A DNA stretch of 64,000 nt from Bacteroidota bacterium (lineage in GTDB: Bacteria > Bacteroidota > Bacteroidia > Bacteroidales > F082). The translations under genes and the position numbers were made by a program. The notes under the pieces were generated by a model. It was not told where the DNA came from and made no database searches. It saw only the letters and a program-made list of their open reading frames with translations. Positions 48,206 to 56,194 of this stretch are shown here, piece by piece; positions within the stretch are counted from its first letter, which is position 1, and every line of letters begins with the position of its first letter. The stretch is from the NCBI GenBank assembly GCA_016715945.1, contig JADJXJ010000003.1, positions 620,001 through 684,000 on the forward strand. Direction: 5' to 3'.

Positions 48206-49159
48206 ATGATTGAATATCAGCGCACAATAAAAAAGCCGGTGAGTGTTTCAGGCACCGGACTACACACCGGACAACAAGGTACACTTACTTTTAAGCCGGC
48301 ACCAACAGATCACGGGGTGGTTTTTTGCAGGGTGGACAAACCCGGCAAACCCTGCATTGCTGCACATGTGAACAATGTTGTGGATACATCCCGCGGCACA
48401 ACCATTGGCCTCAACGGAACCAGGGTCTATACCATTGAGCACGTGATGGCCGCCCTCACCGGATTGGGCATCGACAATGTGCTCATTGAGCTCGACATGG
48501 AAGAAACCCCAATCCGCGACGGCAGCTCACGCTACTTCGTTGAAGCCCTCATGCAGGCCGGAATCGAAGCGCAGGAGAGTGAGCGCGAATACCTTGTGAT
48601 CGACCGCGAGTTGCGCATCGTACAGCCTGACAATGGGTTCTGGCTGAGTATCACCCCTGCCGAAGAATTTTCGGTGGAGGTTACCATCGACTATGGCACC
48701 CAGGTGCTCAATACCCAAACCGCGCACATGTCGAGCCTGACCGAATTTGTATCTGAGATTGCGCCTTGCCGCACTTTTGTGTTTCTGCACGAGCTGGAAT
48801 ACCTTCTGGGAAACAACCTCATCAAAGGAGGCGATCTGAGCAATGCAATCGTGTTTGTTAACCGCAAAGTGAGCCAGCAAGAACTTGACCGCCTGGCCGA
48901 ACTCTTCAACAAGCCTAAAGTAAAGGTGAAAGAAGAAGGCATCCTTAATAACCTGGAACTGCATTTTCCGAACGAACCGGCACGCCACAAACTGCTGGAT
49001 GTGGTAGGCGACCTCAGCCTGGTTGGCCGGCGCATCAAGGGTCATGTAAAGGCCTATAAGCCAGGTCATTATGCCAATACGGAATTCGCTAAGATCATCT
49101 TCAACCAATATTCCAATCAACTGACACATGAAAAAAGAACCGCCTTTCGACCTGCTTAA
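48206..49159 (+). CDS. lpxC: UDP-3-O-acyl-N-acetylglucosamine deacetylase, separated from FabZ by one base
   Basis: The zinc deacetylase committing lipid A synthesis. 317 residues: VSGTGLHTGQ at the N-terminus, first zinc ligand in IEHVMAALTGLGIDN, and RHKLLDVVGDL with the other His/Asp ligands. In most Bacteroidetes LpxC and FabZ are one polypeptide of about 460 residues. Here the frame runs off after QLTHE into KRTAFRPA and stops at 49157-49159, while fabZ continues in the +1 frame. Reading the six-A run at 49131-49136 as five would restore the fusion (...QLTHEKEPPFDLLKEPVYDV). Confidence 0.93.
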   Translation: MIEYQRTIKKPVSVSGTGLHTGQQGTLTFKPAPTDHGVVFCRVDKPGKPCIAAHVNNVVDTSRGTTIGLNGTRVYTIEHVMAALTGLGIDNVLIELDMEETPIRDGSSRYFVEALMQAGIEAQESEREYLVIDRELRIVQPDNGFWLSITPAEEFSVEVTIDYGTQVLNTQTAHMSSLTEFVSEIAPCRTFVFLHELEYLLGNNLIKGGDLSNAIVFVNRKVSQQELDRLAELFNKPKVKVKEEGILNNLELHFPNEPARHKLLDVVGDLSLVGRRIKGHVKAYKPGHYANTEFAKIIFNQYSNQLTHEKRTAFRPA

Positions 49160-49598
49160 GGAACCGGTTTACGACGTGATGCAGATACAGCGCATCCTGC
49201 CGCATCGCCCTCCTTTTCTGTTGATCGACCGCATTCTTGAACTCAACGACGAGTTTATAGTGGGCTTAAAAAATGTAACCATGAATGAGCCCTTTTTCGT
49301 CGGACATTTTCCAAAGGAGCCTGTCATGCCCGGCGTGCTTCAGGTGGAAGCCATGGCCCAGACCGGAGGCATTTTCGTGCTGCATTCGGTGCCTGATCCT
49401 GAGAACTACATTACCTACTTCTTAAAAATTGATGATGTAAAATTCAGGCACAAGGTTGTGCCCGGCGATACCCTCGTTTTTGTACTCGAGCTCATCTCCC
49501 CGATCCGTCGTGGCATCTGCAATATGAAGGGTGTTGCATATGTGGGCAGCAAGATGGTCACTGAGGGTAACCTGATGGCGCAAATCGTGAAAAAATAG
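49128..49598 (+). CDS. fabZ: 3-hydroxyacyl-ACP dehydratase
   Basis: A 156-residue FabZ hot-dog dehydratase of fatty acid elongation: RILPHRPPFLLIDRI, then the active-site GHFPKEPVMPGVLQVEAMAQ with catalytic His and Glu. The ATG at 49128 lies 32 bases inside the lpxC frame. The 19 residues before the first FabZ motif (MKKEPPFDLLKEPVYDVMQ) look like the linker of the usual LpxC-FabZ fusion. Either a true split gene with its own start or the second half of a frameshifted fusion. Confidence 0.93.
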   Translation: MKKEPPFDLLKEPVYDVMQIQRILPHRPPFLLIDRILELNDEFIVGLKNVTMNEPFFVGHFPKEPVMPGVLQVEAMAQTGGIFVLHSVPDPENYITYFLKIDDVKFRHKVVPGDTLVFVLELISPIRRGICNMKGVAYVGSKMVTEGNLMAQIVKK

Positions 49599-49610
49599 AA
49601 TTATATATTT

Positions 49611-50399
49611 ATGAATCAACCACTTGCATACGTGCATCCTCAGGCCAAAGTCGCCTCCAATGTGGTGATTGAGCCATTTGTGAACATTGAAAAAAATGTA
49701 GTGATCGAGGAAGGTACCTGGATTGGATCGAATGTGACCATCATGGAAGGTGCGCGCATTGGCAAAAACTGCCGGATTTTTCCCGGTGCAGTAATCTCTG
49801 CCATTCCGCAGGACCTCAAATACAATGGCGAGGATACCATTGTGCGCATAGGCGACAACACCACCATCCGTGAGTTTGTGACCATCAACCGTGGTACAAA
49901 AGCCAGCTGGGAGACTGTAGTCGGCAACAATTGCCTGCTTATGGCCTATGTGCATGTGGCGCACGACTGCATCATCGGCAACAACGTGATTCTGGCCAAC
50001 GCCTGCAACCTGGCTGGTCATATCAGAATCGACGACTGGGCCATCATTGGTGGCCTGGCTGCCGTGCACCAGTTCGTCCAGATTGGAGCACACAGCATGG
50101 TTAGCGGTGGCGGACTCGCGCGCAAAGACGTGCCGCCTTTCACCAAAGCAGGTCGGGAGCCGTTGTCGTACATCGGTGTCAATTCCATCGGTTTGCGCCG
50201 CAGAGGATTCAGCGATGAGCGCATCAATGCCATCATGGACATCTACAGGATAATTTATCTCAAGGGTTATAATGTGAGCCAGGCTGTGGCCTACATCGAA
50301 GCCAATGTGCCTGCCTCGCCCGACCGCGACGAAATACTCAATTTCATTGCCAATTCCACGCGCGGCATCATGAAAGGCCCGGGCAAGGCCCGTGAATAG
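49611..50399 (+). CDS. lpxA: UDP-N-acetylglucosamine O-acyltransferase
   Basis: A 262-residue LpxA, the first acylation of lipid A synthesis. Beta-helix repeats from residue 6, catalytic His in YVHVAHDCIIG, the conserved GLAAVHQFVQIGAH and NSIGLRRRGFS, and a helical C-terminus. It lies 12 bases after fabZ and completes the lpxD-lpxC-fabZ-lpxA cluster. Confidence 0.95.
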   Translation: MNQPLAYVHPQAKVASNVVIEPFVNIEKNVVIEEGTWIGSNVTIMEGARIGKNCRIFPGAVISAIPQDLKYNGEDTIVRIGDNTTIREFVTINRGTKASWETVVGNNCLLMAYVHVAHDCIIGNNVILANACNLAGHIRIDDWAIIGGLAAVHQFVQIGAHSMVSGGGLARKDVPPFTKAGREPLSYIGVNSIGLRRRGFSDERINAIMDIYRIIYLKGYNVSQAVAYIEANVPASPDRDEILNFIANSTRGIMKGPGKARE

Positions 50400-50430
50400 C
50401 TTGTAATTGTGATTTTTATAACAAAACAAC

Positions 50431-50455
50431 TGGCCCTTGAAGGGGCTTTTTTACT
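50431..50455 (+). terminator. Weak terminator after lpxA
   Basis: GGCCC TTGAAG GGGCT with a short stem (4-5 bp) followed by TTTTTT, 32 bases after the lpxA stop. Confidence 0.5.
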
Positions 50456-50462
50456 ATTTTTG
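50455..50462 (+). promoter_or_regulatory. -7 element upstream of efp
   Basis: TATTTTTG matches TAnnTTTG and lies 35 bases before the efp ATG. The nearest TTG is spaced only 15 bases. Confidence 0.45.
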
Positions 50463-50497
50463 CAGCCTTAAAATCAAATCACTAATCAGAATATTTT

Positions 50498-51064
50498 ATG
50501 GCAACAACGGCAGATTTCAGGAATGGTCTGGTCTTTGAGCTCAATGGCGAACTCTTTTCGATCGTCGAATTTCTTCACGTAAAACCTGGCAAAGGCAATG
50601 CTTTTGTCCGCACCAAACTGCGCAACCTGCGCACCGGCAAAATCCTGCAGAATACCTTCCCGGCCGGAGTAAAAATCAACGTGCAACGTGTGGAGCGTCG
50701 TCCCATGCAGTTTCTATATGCTGACGGCGAAGATTACTACTTCATGAACAACGATACCTTTGAGCAGATCAGCATTCCCAAAGATTTGATCAATGCGCCG
50801 CAGTTTTTGCGCGAAGGCGACATTGCCGAAGTGCTCTACCACACCGAATCGGACAGCGTGCTCAGCGCCGAGCTTCCGGCCAGCGTGGTGCTCGAGGTCA
50901 CCTATACCGAACCTGGTGAACGCGGCAACACCGCCACCAACACCATGAAAGAAGCCACGCTCGAAACGGGCGCCGTGATCCGCGTGCCTTTGTTTATCAA
51001 CATAGGCGACAAGGTGAAGGTAAATACAGCCGAAGGCACCTACAGCGAAAGGGCTAAAGAATAA
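50498..51064 (+). CDS. efp: Elongation factor P
   Basis: A 188-residue EF-P, which relieves ribosome stalling at polyproline. The three-domain length is normal. The loop HVKPGKGNAF carries K32, the usual modification site. The C-terminus has GAVIRVPLFINIGDKVKVNTAEGTYSERAKE. It is followed after 8 bases by the second LpxD-like gene, a gene order seen in other Bacteroidetes. Confidence 0.96.
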   Translation: MATTADFRNGLVFELNGELFSIVEFLHVKPGKGNAFVRTKLRNLRTGKILQNTFPAGVKINVQRVERRPMQFLYADGEDYYFMNNDTFEQISIPKDLINAPQFLREGDIAEVLYHTESDSVLSAELPASVVLEVTYTEPGERGNTATNTMKEATLETGAVIRVPLFINIGDKVKVNTAEGTYSERAKE

Positions 51065-51072
51065 GCCTGCGC

Positions 51073-52005
51073 ATGAAATTCTCCACACCTTATACCCTGT
51101 CGGGTCTGGCCACCATGCTCGGCGTAAGTTTCGAGGGCCAACCCGACTTTTTAATTACCGGCCTCAACGAGATACACATGGTGGAACCGGGCGATCTCAC
51201 TTTCGTGGATCATCCCAAGTACTACCAGAAGGCCCTCAACTCGGCCGCGACGACCATCATCATCAACAAGAAGGTGGAATGCCCTGAGGGCAAGGCGCTG
51301 ATCTTTCACGACCAGCCTTTTGATGCATTTATTTCACTCATCAAAAAACACAGGCCGTTTGTGCCTTCGGGCTCGATGGTGAGCGACACTGCCGTGATTG
51401 GCGAAGGAACGGTGATTCAGCCGGGAGTGTTCATCGGACATCACGTGGTCATCGGCCGCAATTGCGTCATCCACGCCAACGTCAGCATCTACGACCATTG
51501 TGTGATAGGCGACGAGGTTATCATTCATTCCGGCTCGGTGATCGGCGCCGATGCCTATTATTTCCAGCGCAGGCCCGAGGGCTACCGCAAGTTCGAAAGC
51601 TGCGGCAAGGTTATGGTGGGCAACAGGGTGGAAGTGGGCGCGCTGTGCACCATCGACCGCGGCGTTACAGGCGATACCGTAATTGGCGATGGCACAAAGA
51701 TGGACAACCATTGCCAGGTGGGGCACGATACCTATATCGGAAAAAACTGCCTGATTGGCGCGTTTGCTGCCATAGCCGGGGTGACCCGCATCGAAGACGA
51801 TGTGATTCTTTGGGGCAGGGTGTCGGTAAACAAAGACCTGGTGATCGGCAAAGGTGCGGTAGTCCTTGCTACTTCAGGAGTGGACAAAAGCCTTGAAGCT
51901 GGAAAAACCTACTTTGGCGTGCCCGCAGAAGAGGCCAGAAAAAAATGGCGAGAGATGGCCGCACTGCGTATGATGGCCAGCAGGTTTCAGGATTCAGGCA
52001 CCTGA
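51073..52005 (+). CDS. Second LpxD-like hexapeptide acyltransferase
   Basis: A 310-residue paralogue of LpxD: N-terminal domain (LITGLNEIHMVEPGDLTFVDHPKY) and a left-handed beta-helix with His in QVGHDTYIGKN. It lacks the C-terminal coiled helix of the first LpxD (QRLSGLE type). Its substrate is probably a UDP-amino sugar or a lipid A variant; the family alone does not decide. It ends by overlapping the convergent histidine kinase by 19 bases, so no terminator fits between them. Confidence 0.87.
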   Translation: MKFSTPYTLSGLATMLGVSFEGQPDFLITGLNEIHMVEPGDLTFVDHPKYYQKALNSAATTIIINKKVECPEGKALIFHDQPFDAFISLIKKHRPFVPSGSMVSDTAVIGEGTVIQPGVFIGHHVVIGRNCVIHANVSIYDHCVIGDEVIIHSGSVIGADAYYFQRRPEGYRKFESCGKVMVGNRVEVGALCTIDRGVTGDTVIGDGTKMDNHCQVGHDTYIGKNCLIGAFAAIAGVTRIEDDVILWGRVSVNKDLVIGKGAVVLATSGVDKSLEAGKTYFGVPAEEARKKWREMAALRMMASRFQDSGT

Positions 52006-53522
52006 TTTTTACCCGGCAACCACAGGCTGAATGTGCTGCCTTTGCCTTCCTCGCTTCGCACTTCAATGCTGCCTCCAAGCAACTTGACAAGGTCTTTTAC
52101 GATGATCAGTCCCAGACCGGCCGAATGCTCGTTGTTGGTTCCCTTACGTTGTTTCCGTTCGCTTAGCTCGAAAAGCTCGGGTAGCATGTCATTGGGTATT
52201 CCAATGCCCTGATCTTCAATGCTTAATATGTATCTATCAGGGTTTTCTGTCTCAATCCGGAGGGTGATTGCCTTATTCTTTTCAGAAAATTTGATGGCGT
52301 TCGAAAGCAGGTTCCAAAGAATACGCTCCAGCAACACCGGATCGGTAAATATTTTCAGATCCTGCGAAAATGCCATATGGAAGGTGAGGTTTTTATCCCT
52401 TAGGTTTTGCTCGAATTGTTTGTGCAGCTGCTCATAAACTGCCTTTGCCTCAAATTGTTCCGGCTTTGGGACGATGCTTTGTCGTTGCAATCTTGCCCAA
52501 TCCAGCAGGTCGTTCAGGGAATTGAAAGCCCGCAGGGCCGATTGGTGCACTGCTGAGGCAAGCTTAGGTATTTCTGATGCTTCGTTTACCTGGTCGATAC
52601 CCACCAGGAGTTCAGTAAGCCCCAGTAAACCAGAGAAAGGACTCCTCAGGTCGTGTGCGATGATCGAAAACACCTTGTCCTTGGTGGCGTTGAGCGCTGC
52701 CAGTTCCTGGTTTTGCTGCTGAAGCATCTTTTCCATTTTCTTCCGTTCTTCGATTGAGCGCGTTACAAATACTGCGGAAGAAATGTTGCCATGTGCATCG
52801 TAGGCAAGATTTCCGCTGGTTTCGACCCACACAGCCTGACCGTCTTTTTTTATCAGGCGATATTCTGCAATTCCGGGCTGGCCATTTTTTATCGCTTCCT
52901 GGGTAGCCTGCACGATTGCAGGCAGGTCGTCAGGATGCACATAGCTAAAAATGCTTTTTCCGACCACTTCGTGAGGTTCATAGCCATATTGTCTGACCGA
53001 AGGGCTTATCCATCGAAAACGCAGATCCTGGCCTGCAAAACCCACCACATCCCATACATGGGTGCCTACTTTTTCCAGAATTTGCCGGTTGTACTCGAGT
53101 TCCTGACGGGTTTCTATTTCTTTGGATATGTCTTCAAATAATACAACATAGTTCCCGTCTTCCATGTCAATTCGCCTTGCCATGAGCCTGCAGAAAATTT
53201 GTTGCTGCTCACCGTCAACGATAAGCACAGGTGAAACGGAGGCGCTTTCTTCTTCAGGTAAATTAAATATGAGTCTATAAAAATCGTCCTGCGAGGAGGT
53301 TGCAAAAAGTTTTCGGATGTCGGCCCCGGGAACACAGCCTGGATGATGATTCAGTGTTTTCTGCAGTTCCTGGTTTACCCGCCTGATTTGGAAATGTTCG
53401 TTAATGAGTGCGATGCCCACGGGCAGGTGGTTTAAAAAATAAAGCAGGTTGTCGTGTGTTTTTTGCAGCTCAAGCTGGGTTCTATGATCCCAAAAACCAA
53501 ATGTATCAAATTCAAAAACCAA
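51987..53522 (-). CDS. PAS sensor histidine kinase, probably truncated at the 5' end
   Basis: Two PAS domains (NHLPVGIALINEHFQIRRVN; LRFRWISPSVRQYGYEPHEVVG), PAC (EYRLIKKDGQAVWVETSGN), HisKA with FSIIAHDLRSPFSG (phospho-acceptor H290), and a HATPase with NLLSNAIKFSEKN and DQGIGIP. There is no receiver or transmembrane segment in what is present. No ATG occurs in frame before about residue 115, well inside the first PAS. The only early starts are TTG codons in a 22-bp tandem repeat at the phage-island boundary. The gene is likely the 3' part of a longer kinase cut by the island, although transcription could start inside the repeat (TACATTTG at 53505-53498). Confidence 0.8.
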   Translation of the reverse strand: MVFEFDTFGFWDHRTQLELQKTHDNLLYFLNHLPVGIALINEHFQIRRVNQELQKTLNHHPGCVPGADIRKLFATSSQDDFYRLIFNLPEEESASVSPVLIVDGEQQQIFCRLMARRIDMEDGNYVVLFEDISKEIETRQELEYNRQILEKVGTHVWDVVGFAGQDLRFRWISPSVRQYGYEPHEVVGKSIFSYVHPDDLPAIVQATQEAIKNGQPGIAEYRLIKKDGQAVWVETSGNLAYDAHGNISSAVFVTRSIEERKKMEKMLQQQNQELAALNATKDKVFSIIAHDLRSPFSGLLGLTELLVGIDQVNEASEIPKLASAVHQSALRAFNSLNDLLDWARLQRQSIVPKPEQFEAKAVYEQLHKQFEQNLRDKNLTFHMAFSQDLKIFTDPVLLERILWNLLSNAIKFSEKNKAITLRIETENPDRYILSIEDQGIGIPNDMLPELFELSERKQRKGTNNEHSAGLGLIIVKDLVKLLGGSIEVRSEEGKGSTFSLWLPGKNQVPES

Positions 53523-53534
53523 ATGTGTAAAATT
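53491..53534. repeat. 22-bp tandem repeat at the phage-island junction
   Basis: Two directly adjacent 22-base units, 53491-53512 and 53513-53534, differing at two positions (CAAAAACCAAATGTATC... and CAAAAACCAAATGTGTA...). They end 4 bases before the stop-side end of the last phage gene and lie in the 5' end of the kinase frame. Candidate attachment site or target-site structure. Confidence 0.65.
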
Positions 53535-53538
53535 TAGT

Positions 53539-54327
53539 TTATAGAATTAGAATAATGGTGGCTTGCAGCACTACTTCGGACAAGCCTTGTTGCGGTATTA
53601 TGCGTTGTGCTGTGATTTTTCCGTCTGAATGAAATTTTAGCAGTATAGGTACATTAGGTTGCTGGTAGTAAGTCGGTTGAAATCCATTAACTAAATGCTC
53701 CGACAAATACGGGGGACGTAAAGAAGATGGGAGGGTTGTTAGGTGCAGTGGCTCTGAGCCAAACAGATGAAAACTATAACCAAGAAATAACTGCATTATT
53801 TCACCTACTTTAAGCGCGTAACTTCTTTTGCTGATGTTTGAAAGATCGTTAACACCATTTGCGGCGATTGGGTACAACCGCACCTCTTTGCGGTTGAGCT
53901 TACCAGCATAGGGCACTAATGAAACAGGGATTGCTGCAATCGCTCCATCATCCCCTGATAGTTTCATCATACACCTACGTAGCTCGTGCACATTGTGAAC
54001 TTCGCCGTTGAAGAAGGTTTTAGTGCCGTGTGGTCCAGGTTGTGAGCTAAACACCCACATTGGCTCATCTGGTAAAGGAAGAGGAACTGTGAGGTGGTGC
54101 TGTGCCACAGGCCAAATTTCGTCATTATAGAAAATAGCCCCTGCACCAACTGAAATACCTGTTGGCGTTTGGTTCAACTCACATCCATGCAGTACGACTG
54201 CAAGATTTCCTGGGTATAGCGATTTGACAATGTCGGACAAAGCACTTCGAAGCGCACTGGCTTCGAAGTGCAGGTCGTCAAGGTTTAGGGGCATGCCCCC
54301 CGAAAGGTCTAATTTCAGCCTGTCCAT
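53539..54327 (-). CDS. Phage tail tip/fibre-associated protein
   Basis: A 262-residue protein, last gene of the tail module. MDRLKLDLSGGMPLNLDDLHFEASALRSALSDI looks like the opening of collar/fibre-associated proteins of Bacteroidetes prophages, and the rest is beta-rich with no recognised domain. It may be a receptor-binding tip or an assembly factor. It lies 2 bases after the 130-residue gene. Confidence 0.5.
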   Translation of the reverse strand: MDRLKLDLSGGMPLNLDDLHFEASALRSALSDIVKSLYPGNLAVVLHGCELNQTPTGISVGAGAIFYNDEIWPVAQHHLTVPLPLPDEPMWVFSSQPGPHGTKTFFNGEVHNVHELRRCMMKLSGDDGAIAAIPVSLVPYAGKLNRKEVRLYPIAANGVNDLSNISKRSYALKVGEIMQLFLGYSFHLFGSEPLHLTTLPSSLRPPYLSEHLVNGFQPTYYQQPNVPILLKFHSDGKITAQRIIPQQGLSEVVLQATIILIL

Positions 54328-54329
54328 AC

Positions 54330-54722
54330 TTACAAGTTGTCGAGTACTGGAATAGTTCCACTTCCATCACCGGCGCCAACGCTATCAGTTACTGCGCCAT
54401 CAGGAGGCACCGGAACAGCGATATCGCACATGGCAGTATAAACCACTGCTCCAACTTTTAGATCCGGGACATCCAGTTCGATACCAGGGTTTTGCTGTGC
54501 AACTTTTTGTACAAATTTGTTCAGGCGAGTGGTATAGGCCGCATCGCTAAGTTGGGCAAATTGTGCATTCGTCAGGGCTGGTTCGTTGCCTTGAGGGTGG
54601 CTGAAGGCCTCTACAATCGAATAATACTTAGGATAGCCCGGCACATTATTGCCCTGTGCATCCTTCTTGTGAATAGTCAAGAACTTGTTTCTTGCATTGC
54701 CGTTGTGAACTTTGTTTGACAT
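54330..54722 (-). CDS. Small tail-module protein, unknown
   Basis: A 130-residue protein I do not recognise. No signal peptide or membrane span; a short helical middle (LTNAQFAQLSDAAYTTRLNKFVQKVAQQ) and a Pro/Gly-rich acidic tail. It follows the repeat-bearing tail gene by 20 bases. By position it could be a fibre chaperone or a tip subunit. Confidence 0.55.
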   Translation of the reverse strand: MSNKVHNGNARNKFLTIHKKDAQGNNVPGYPKYYSIVEAFSHPQGNEPALTNAQFAQLSDAAYTTRLNKFVQKVAQQNPGIELDVPDLKVGAVVYTAMCDIAVPVPPDGAVTDSVGAGDGSGTIPVLDNL

Positions 54723-54742
54723 ATCTATAAAGGTTTTGTGGT

Positions 54743-56194
54743 TTAATTTTCATCATCTGAGAAAAGTTGTTGCACGCACACCTGGCCTGTCCAACTGTGG
54801 TTGTAGCCGGCAGGCTGCTGCACGCACACCTGGCCTGTCCAATTGTGGTTGTAGCCGGCAGGCTGCTGCACGCACACCTGGCCTGTCCAACTATGGATGT
54901 AACCGGCAGGCTGCTGCACGCACACCTGGCCTGTCCAATTGTGGTTGTAGCCGGCAGGCTGCTGCACGCACACCTGGCCTGTCCAGCTGTGGTTGTAGCC
55001 GGCAGGCTGCTGCACGCACACCTGGCCTGTCCAATTGTGGTTGTAGCCGGCAGGCTGCTGCACGCACACCTGGCCTATCCAGCTATGGATGTAACCGGCA
55101 GGCTGTTGCACGCACACCTGGCCTGTCCAGCTGTGGTTGTAGCCGGCAGGCTGCTGCACGCACACCTGGCCTGTCCAGCTGTGGTTGTAGCCGGCAGGCT
55201 GCTGCACGCACACCTGGCCTGTCCAATTGTGGTTGTAGCCGGCAGGCTGCTGCACGCACACCTGGCCTATCCAGCTATGGATGTAACCGGCAGGCTGTTG
55301 CACGCACACCTGGCCTGTCCAGCTGTGGTTGTAGCCGGCAGGCTGCTGCATGCACACCTGGCCTGTCCAGCTGTGGTTGTAGCCGGCAGGCTGCTGCACG
55401 CACACCTGGCCTGTCCAATTGTGGTTGTAGCCGGCAGGCTGCTGCACGCACACCTGGCCTATCCAGCTATGGATGTAACCGGCAGGCTGTTGCACGCACA
55501 CCTGGCCTGTCCATTGGTGTAAATGTTGTGTTGTTGATGGCTCAGGAATTTGCACGCAGACCTGACCTGACCAAATTATGTAATATGTAAATAGCTCTGG
55601 CGGCAAGGGAAATTGCAGACAAATTTCTCCAGACCATTCATGGTCAAAGCTTGGCTGTGCCATGGTTTGCTGTATGCAAATCCGGCCGTGCCAGCTGTGT
55701 TCGTATCCGTCCAATACATAATTGCGCAACTCCCATACAAAGCCTCGTGGCCGTATGGCATTAACTAAACTGATCAGGTTGGTATAATCATCGAAATGAT
55801 TGGCTGGCACATTTACCACAAAATGAGGCCCATGCCAATCGTTTAGCGCAAAAATAATGGGGGGTAAGCGAGCGTCGAAAAACCTGAATAAGTAGGATTG
55901 TTCGAGATGTGGGGCGAGGAAAAGGTAGATGTCGGGTTGACGCGACTCGTCGGTAATGCGGATGATTTTCAGCTCCCCATTGCCGCAGAAGCGTTTATTG
56001 AGATAATATTCAACCGAAGCGACCTGGCCGGTAACCTGTGCCAGCTGTGATGTTTCGGTGTTGATGTTAATAAAGCGGTTATACAATGTTTCGATTGGCT
56101 TCAACAACACCAGAAGCCACTGTTCGTGCGTGGTTTGGCGCATGAAAGGCGGCAGCAACTGATTGATGAGCTTGTCGAAACGAAGGTTATACAT
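54743..56194 (-). CDS. Phage tail protein with a 16-residue tandem repeat domain
   Basis: A 483-residue protein. Residues 1-165 form a non-repeated domain (MYNLRFDKLINQLLPPFMRQTTHEQWL ... NYVLDGYEHS), in the gpI-like position after the gpJ-like gene. Then come three degenerate repeats (WHGRICIQQ, WSGEICLQFP, WSGQVCVQIP) and sixteen near-identical starts of the unit WTGQVCVQQPAGYNHS, ending in WTGQVCVQQLFSDDEN. Each unit alternates Trp, Cys and His as in a stacked beta-fibre; Cys and His at fixed spacing could form disulfides or bind metal. Probably an elongated tail fibre. It overlaps the gpJ-like gene by 8 bases. Confidence 0.75.
   Translation of the reverse strand: MYNLRFDKLINQLLPPFMRQTTHEQWLLVLLKPIETLYNRFININTETSQLAQVTGQVASVEYYLNKRFCGNGELKIIRITDESRQPDIYLFLAPHLEQSYLFRFFDARLPPIIFALNDWHGPHFVVNVPANHFDDYTNLISLVNAIRPRGFVWELRNYVLDGYEHSWHGRICIQQTMAQPSFDHEWSGEICLQFPLPPELFTYYIIWSGQVCVQIPEPSTTQHLHQWTGQVCVQQPAGYIHSWIGQVCVQQPAGYNHNWTGQVCVQQPAGYNHSWTGQVCMQQPAGYNHSWTGQVCVQQPAGYIHSWIGQVCVQQPAGYNHNWTGQVCVQQPAGYNHSWTGQVCVQQPAGYNHSWTGQVCVQQPAGYIHSWIGQVCVQQPAGYNHNWTGQVCVQQPAGYNHSWTGQVCVQQPAGYNHNWTGQVCVQQPAGYIHSWTGQVCVQQPAGYNHNWTGQVCVQQPAGYNHSWTGQVCVQQLFSDDEN
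54767..55513. repeat. 48-bp tandem array (15 full units plus a partial) with 192-bp higher-order period
   Basis: Fifteen 48-base units from 54794 to 55513 plus a 27-base partial at 54767-54793, all in frame. Variant units (WIGQ with GYIHS, GGCCTATCCAGC on the plus strand) recur with their T-A-T at 55076, 55268 and 55460, exactly 192 bases apart. So the array grew by duplicating blocks of four units. Spacers are absent, so this is not CRISPR. Confidence 0.97.

Noticed and set aside
49128..49140. Programmed -1 ribosomal frameshift between lpxC and fabZ
   Set aside because: fabZ is in the +1 frame relative to lpxC, and the A-run does not fit an X-XXY-YYZ heptamer in the lpxC frame. Slippage on A6 or an indel is more likely.
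54767..55513. CRISPR array
   Set aside because: Units are directly adjacent at 48 bases with no unique spacers and lie in frame inside a tail gene.
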